The notes beneath the pieces were generated by a model. The model made no database searches, was not told where the DNA came from, and saw only the letters and a program-made list of their open reading frames with translations. Of a stretch of 64,000 nucleotides of DNA, positions 63,322 through 64,000 are shown piece by piece (within the stretch, counting starts at the first letter, position 1; each line of letters starts with the position of its first letter). The DNA comes from Roseicyclus sp. (lineage in GTDB: Bacteria > Pseudomonadota > Alphaproteobacteria > Rhodobacterales > Rhodobacteraceae). Where the stretch lies: NCBI GenBank assembly GCA_018401965.1, contig JAGYJU010000016.1:82244-146243 (forward strand). The letters are read 5' to 3'. A program made the position numbers and the translations under genes.

Positions 63322-64000
63322 ATGTGCGCCGACACGACGAACCCTGTCGATTACAAAGACACCCTGAACCTGCCGAAAACCGAGTTTCCGATGCGCGCGG
63401 GCCTGCCCCAGCGCGAACCGGGCTGGCTGGCGCGGTGGGAAGAGATCGGCGTCTATGACCGCCTGCGCGACAAGGCGGCAACCGGCGCGCGCAAGCCATT
63501 CACGCTGCATGACGGCCCCCCCTATGCCAACGGGCATCTGCATATCGGCCACGCGCTGAACAAGATCCTCAAGGATATGGTCGTGCGCAGCCAACAGATG
63601 TCGGGCCGCGATGCGCGCTACATCCCCGGCTGGGATTGTCACGGCCTGCCGATCGAATGGAAGATCGAGGAAGCCTACCGCGCCAAGGGCCAAGACAAGG
63701 ACAAGATCGACGTCGTCGATTTCCGGCAGGAATGCCGCCGCTTTGCCGAAGGTTGGATCGATATCCAGCGCGAGGAATTCAAGCGGCTGGGCATCACCGG
63801 GACATGGGACAAGCCGTATCTCACGATGGATTTCCACGCCGAACGGGTGATCGCGGCGGAATTCATGACCTTCCTGATGAATGGCGCGCTCTACCAGGGG
63901 TCCAAGCCCGTGATGTGGTCGCCGGTGGAAAAGACCGCGCTGGCCGAGGCGGAGGTGGAATATCACGACCGCCAGACCGATGCGGTCTGGGTGCCGTTTG
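63322..64000 (+). CDS. ileS: Isoleucyl-tRNA synthetase, N-terminal part
   Basis: First 226 residues of a protein of about 970, running off the window. [20 protein letters not shown] start, [17 protein letters not shown], and the class I signature in [20 protein letters not shown] (HIGH), then [19 protein letters not shown], all diagnostic for IleS. GAGGAG lies 8 bases before ATG 63322. It charges tRNA-Ile; expression appears to be controlled by the upstream Ile-rich leader. Confidence 0.96.
   Translation, partial: MCADTTNPVDYKDTLNLPKTEFPMRAGLPQREPGWLARWEEIGVYDRLRDKAATGARKPFTLHDGPPYANGHLHIGHALNKILKDMVVRSQQMSGRDARYIPGWDCHGLPIEWKIEEAYRAKGQDKDKIDVVDFRQECRRFAEGWIDIQREEFKRLGITGTWDKPYLTMDFHAERVIAAEFMTFLMNGALYQGSKPVMWSPVEKTALAEAEVEYHDRQTDAVWVPF

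Overview
The window is a GC-rich chromosomal segment of an alphaproteobacterium, most likely a member of the Rhodobacterales (Roseobacter/Rhodobacter group). The evidence is the gene content and order: rluD head-to-head with a DUF6476 gene, DUF6324, MmcB, DUF4389, the nrdR-rib-nusB cluster, heterotetrameric sarcosine oxidase in the order soxBDAG, dnaG-rpoD, and a tRNA-His with A at the discriminator position and no extra 5' G. No species can be named from the sequence alone.

Layout. 1-2.1 kb: end of an M3 oligopeptidase with an ISAzo13-type element inserted exactly at its stop codon. 2.1-9.4 kb: housekeeping genes (CDGSH protein, sugar-type oxidoreductase, rpoH, rluD, tRNA-His, mmcB, a probable 6S-like small RNA with its own promoter and terminator, a Ca/Na exchanger, nusB). 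9.4-12.4 kb and 20.3-21.9 kb: the riboflavin genes, split in two by an oppositely oriented capsule-export locus. 12.6-20.2 kb: that capsule locus (a kpsS-like gene truncated by nested insertion sequences, an outer-membrane export lipoprotein, kpsC). 22-26.6 kb: DUF2161, rpmB, copper chaperone, lepA. 26.6-28.5 kb: an AT-richer accessory patch with a methyltransferase, a winged-helix protein and a broken REP-associated transposase carrying an inverted REP pair. 28.5-36.9 kb: hydrolase, pirin, a beta-hydroxyacid dehydrogenase, an amino-acid dehydrogenase and three Tad-pilus-type genes, the last with a premature stop. 37-42 kb: sarcosine oxidase. 42-52.7 kb: dnaG, rpoD, meaB, DUF3108, hrpB (frameshifted) and a fused oxidoreductase-SelD. 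52.7-64 kb: Lrp regulator and PLP decarboxylase, a lone molybdenum hydroxylase large subunit, DUF2235, truA, a ycjX/ycjF-like pair, ChaC, a DMT transporter and the start of ileS.

Functional picture. Most genes are core metabolism and information processing. The rib genes together with nrdR and nusB form a conserved cluster. The sox operon takes C1 units from sarcosine to tetrahydrofolate. The most unusual regulatory signal is at the right end: a promoter whose predicted start point is the A of a 16-codon, isoleucine-rich ORF upstream of ileS, followed by hairpins, which looks like a leaderless attenuator peptide. Other notable structures are an insertion sequence with a passenger gene that has itself been hit by an IS256 element, REP sequences whose GTAG supplies stop codons, and a repeated hairpin-plus-GGGATATTT module placed just upstream of three start codons.

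Several genes carry single-base disruptions (hrpB, selD, ycjX, a tadE-like gene, two transposases). Sequence alone cannot tell true decay from base-calling error.
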